From assembly GCA_947396885.1 (NCBI GenBank), contig OX377202.1, positions 65,940,643 through 66,004,642 on the forward strand: a DNA stretch of 64,000 nucleotides. Reading direction: 5' to 3'. This document shows positions 61,081-64,000 of this stretch, in pieces. The notes beneath the pieces were generated by a model. The model made no database searches. It had not been told where the DNA came from and saw nothing but the letters and a program-made list of their open reading frames with translations. Position 1 is the first letter of the stretch, and the number at the start of each line of letters is the position of its first letter. The stretch comes from Heligmosomoides polygyrus polygyrus (taxonomy: Eukaryota; Nematoda; Chromadorea; Rhabditida; Heligmosomidae). Made by a program: the position numbers and the translations under genes.

Positions 61081-62063
61081 TGCACCTTTCTTCGCCTTTC
61101 TAAAAGTCGTTCAATTTAGCTAGCTGAGAGCGTTAATCTGTCAGCATAGTATCACACCAACCTGGCCACAAGGAAGGTTCACGCAACCTCCTGCTGTGCG
61201 AAAATGATTCGGAAGAGTGATTTATGAGAAAAGTTGGTGCCTTCCCTTGACGCATGTTGCTGGAATTAATCTGCAGCTGTTGTTTCATGTGTGCTTACCT
61301 TAGTTCGTATAACATTACAAATAATTGTTGTGCAGACTCTCAGCTTCCACTGTACATGAATTTGCAGGGCGATTTGCGTAACTAATGCACCAACGGGGAC
61401 ACTGAAGGGATCTGCATTGTTTCCAGAAGCAAACACGGATGACGAAAGCAGATTAGTAATCTAACCAGGGAAGGGTCTCAGGCGTAGGTCTGAACGGGGG
61501 AAATGGATAGTACTGCGAGAATCTCCACCCTTCATATAGTAGAAAAACAGGTTTGTTTTTGCTGAGTCCTTGAACCAAAAGAGCTACGGGCCCTCGAAGG
61601 GGGAGGGGGTACAGTAGCGCACCGTCAGCACGTGCCCACGTGCATGCGTGCGCGCGCTGTTGTATGGGACGCGGCGAAGGGTACAGCGGCTAGTGAGTCG
61701 TTGGCCCAGCGGGGAGTGGGGCTACATGCAGGTACTAGGTCGGATGTTCGACTCCCGTGCTATCAAGTGTTTTTGCAATTTTTCATGATTACCGCCTTCT
61801 TTACCAGTTTGCTTCCTACACATCTCATACATATTTATTTCACTCTAAATTGCCAAATAAGGATCAGATTCGTACTCAACGCGAGGTTTGGGCAAAAAAC
61901 GGTGACCATGGCCTTACCATTAATCATCTTTACCAACTGTAATTTAACATACTCCGGGTAATACGGAAAACGAATGTCAGATTCGTGATCACCGTCCCAA
62001 ATAACCCCCCTGGGAAAACTTTGGGCGAAATCGGTGATTATGACCTCGACATCTCCAGCAGGG
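61081..62063. other. Nothing recognised
   Basis: Includes a GC-rich stretch near 61590-61740. A B-box-like ATGTTCGACTCCC occurs at 61745 but no tRNA fold is convincing. Confidence 0.35.
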
Positions 62064-62430
62064 ATGCACACAAAATTCTGTGCGTTAAATTTTTTAAACG
62101 CAATTTTTAACGGAAATTTTTCGTAAAATTTGCGGTAAATCGTTAAATTTCGTTAACAATACAAAATAGAACAAACCCTTATTTCAAGTAAAAAAATAAA
62201 GGAAATCGTATAGGTTTCCACTTCAAGAGTTGAACAGTAATGTTCAGGGATTGGAGTGCAACACTGCAATGTGATACAAACAATTCAAGATCAACAAACG
62301 TAGCGCCGACAAGGCATCTTGAAATGTGCGATCAGGCAGAACCCTCCTTCCCTAGTTCTTTGCGAAACCATTTGGTGTGACTGTTCTACGAGCATCTTTA
62401 CTATATATAATCGGGAGAGGCATGAGTCAT
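62064..62430 (+). mobile_element. hAT-like terminus related to the 46.8-51.4 kb element
   Basis: Begins CAGGGATGCACACAAAATTC and shares GTTAAATTTTTTAAACGC, GTAAATCGTTAAATTTCGTT and downstream blocks with 46790-47120. The opposite end was not found. Confidence 0.5.
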
Positions 62431-62439
62431 GTCTGAAGC

Positions 62440-62865
62440 TTCGCCGCACTGTCCGAGGCCCGCGGCGACAGCAGGTCTGCCCTGCTGACGACACATGAGA
62501 TGTTGACGGGAGACGTTGATCGGCTCATAGCATCTACTGTGTTTACGGAGTCATCATTATCATCTTTATCATTATCCCTACTACCATTCTGAAGCCCACC
62601 GCGCTGTAAGAGGCCCGCCGCGCTGTCTGAGGTCCGCGGCGACAGTGGGTAGGCCCTGCTGACGACACATTAGCTGTTGTCGGAAGATGTTGATCGGTTC
62701 ATCGCATCTGCAGTGTTTAAGGATTCTTCATTATCATCTTTATCATTATCATTACCATCATTACGAAGCCCACCGCGCTGTCCGAAGCCCGCCGCGCTGC
62801 CCGATCCCGCGGCGACAGCGGGTGTTTACTGCCAACGACACATGACCTGTAGATGGCGCATATTG
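62440..62865 (+). repeat. About 190-bp tandem repeat, 2-3 units
   Basis: Blocks CCGCGGCGACAG (near 62460, 62635, 62809), GACGACACAT and TCATTATCATCTTTATCATT recur in order, with ATCATT microsatellite-like runs inside each unit. Confidence 0.7.
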
Positions 62866-63585
62866 ATCACATCTAGGGTGTTTATCGACCAACTACCAGA
62901 GGGATGGACATCAAAGAACAATCCATGAGGTTTCGAATGACGTATCTGTTGGCGTGTACTTCTTCGTTCAGCTATCTAACATCAGCAACAGCATATTGTT
63001 ATGGCCGATGGTGTTTCGATCGGGCAGTCGGTCCTCTTAGTCGCTCAGAAAATCAATATCGATCGATATTATCCATCGGTTGACCGCTATTGGTTCTCGC
63101 CAGACTTAATCGATCTGGGTGGGTGTTCCGTGATCATGATGGCCGACGGGAGGTCGATCAGGAAATCAGGCACCATGACGAAGTTTCGTACAGGCAATCA
63201 ATATCGACCGATATTATTGATTAGTCAATGTCATGGTCTGGAAGACGCTCCATTTGATTTGGAAATTGCTCACTTTGATCTCAAAAGCATATATACTTCG
63301 CGCGCTGGATTACTAAGCAATTTCTACCTGCCCAGGTCCTCCAATTTCAAGGGGTGGACCAGGAGAGGTCAGCGAAGAAAGTTCCTCGGATCTACGCTCA
63401 GTTCGACTACGGTTTTAACCAAGTCTTGCTCCTTGGTCCTCAATATTCGGCAGTGCTTTGACCAGTTTCCATACTATTATATGCAGACGCTGGAATGTTA
63501 CTGATGTTCAGCAAAGCATCATTCGATCTGTAGTTGGCGTTCGTTTGAACATGTACAACTTCGACGCAAGGGATGCTTCCTTACC
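62866..63585. other. Nothing recognised; ATCGATCGAT-rich patch
   Basis: A 167-residue plus ORF (63001-63504) has no recognisable domain. It contains two similar CAATATCGA(C/T)CGATATTAT segments (63053 and 63203), suggesting a repeat rather than a gene. Confidence 0.3.
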
Positions 63586-63890
63586 CAGCGTTGGTTGCCG
63601 GCGAAGCCGGCGACTGATGCTGGGTTAGCAAGCGTCCGTAGCTAGGTTTGGGCTACGTTCCCAGCGTCGCCCGCCATACCCGAAGCCCGCGAAGCCGGCA
63701 AGCGTGGCGTGGCCCGCACGTCCAGCGTACGGGCCGGCGAAGCCGGCGACGGGCGCTAGCTCAGGAAGCATCCCCAGCTAGGTTTGGGCTACGTTCCCAG
63801 CGTCGCCCGCCATACCCGAAGTCGGCAAGGCTGGCGTGGGCCGCACGACCAGCGTACGGCGCCGGCGAAGCCGGCGACGGACGCTGGTAT
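63586..63890 (+). repeat. GC-rich tandem repeat, about 165-bp units
   Basis: GCTAGGTTTGGGCTACGTTC followed by CCAGCGTCGCCCGCCATACC recurs at about 63641 and 63778. Between them lie repeated GCCGGCGAAGCCGGCGAC hairpins (63602, 63736, 63861). Confidence 0.8.
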
Positions 63891-64000
63891 ATTATAATAC
63901 AATCCCGATGCGGTCACAGGCCACTAAATACAAAAAGATCAAATAAAGATACAATTAAAAGCCAGTCAGTGGAATGTTTCCACGTTATCGGACGCACGAT

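Noticed and set aside
61690..61770. tRNA gene suggested by TTGGCCCAGCGGGG and ATGTTCGACTCCC
   Set aside because: No acceptor or anticodon stem could be paired; at most a decayed tRNA-derived head.
63001..63504. 167-residue ORF as a host gene
   Set aside because: No domain or splice context, and it contains internally repeated ATCGA-rich nucleotide segments.
1..64000. A bacterial-style operon, toxin-antitoxin or phage-defence system
   Set aside because: Coding content is eukaryotic transposons. No operonic gene sets, ribosome-binding sites or prokaryotic defence domains were found.

Overview
This looks like repeat-rich DNA from a nematode nuclear genome, probably a parasitic clade V (strongylid-type) worm. 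The main grounds are several RTE-type LINEs with an apurinic-type endonuclease and reverse transcriptase, CR1-like LINEs, a Penelope-like element with a GIY-YIG domain, Tc1/mariner and hAT-like remnants, a tRNA-derived SINE, and introns with nematode-like splice signals in the only two host-gene candidates. The species call is inference. Little here looks like ordinary host coding sequence: a possible two-exon KCNE-like membrane protein at 200-695 (minus) and two exon-like segments of unknown function at 40.2-40.8 kb (minus).

Layout. 0-5.7 kb: the host-gene candidate, a SINE, a 143-bp tandem repeat, a ~600-bp dispersed repeat (R600), a truncated RTE of family F2, and a 281-bp tandem array carrying tRNA-like sequences. 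5.67-29.75 kb: a large interrupted inverted duplication. Its inner arms (11025-16334 and 22361-27671) look essentially identical and carry a Penelope-like element, a Tc1/mariner relic and a 5'-truncated F1 RTE. The left arm alone holds a 3.1-kb F1 RTE insertion. The 3' half of that RTE plus its flank recurs as a direct repeat in the spacer, next to a mariner relic.

29.8-46 kb: broken RTE copies of families F1, F2 and F3 in both orientations. The 5' half of a CR1-like LINE lies here too, with a 1.87-kb palindromic element inserted in its ORF1, together with two more SINE copies. 44.8-61.1 kb: a nested pile. One or two F1 copies are interrupted by a Tc1-like element, a 205-bp foldback MITE, a TIR element that itself holds a hAT-like element holding an F2 RTE, and an 8.3-kb unit with inverted ends related to the Penelope termini. 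56-64 kb: a Harbinger-like MITE, a GC-rich TIR element, TTCGAA satellites and GC-rich tandem repeats.

The genes do not form a pathway. Nearly all coding capacity belongs to selfish elements, most of them broken by stops, frameshifts or truncation. The most informative content is structural: target-site duplications, empty sites, nesting order and breakpoints that record the order of events. The near-identical long inverted arms could also be an assembly artefact, and reads spanning 16.3 kb and 22.4 kb would decide that. F1, F2 and F3 are labels used only within this annotation.
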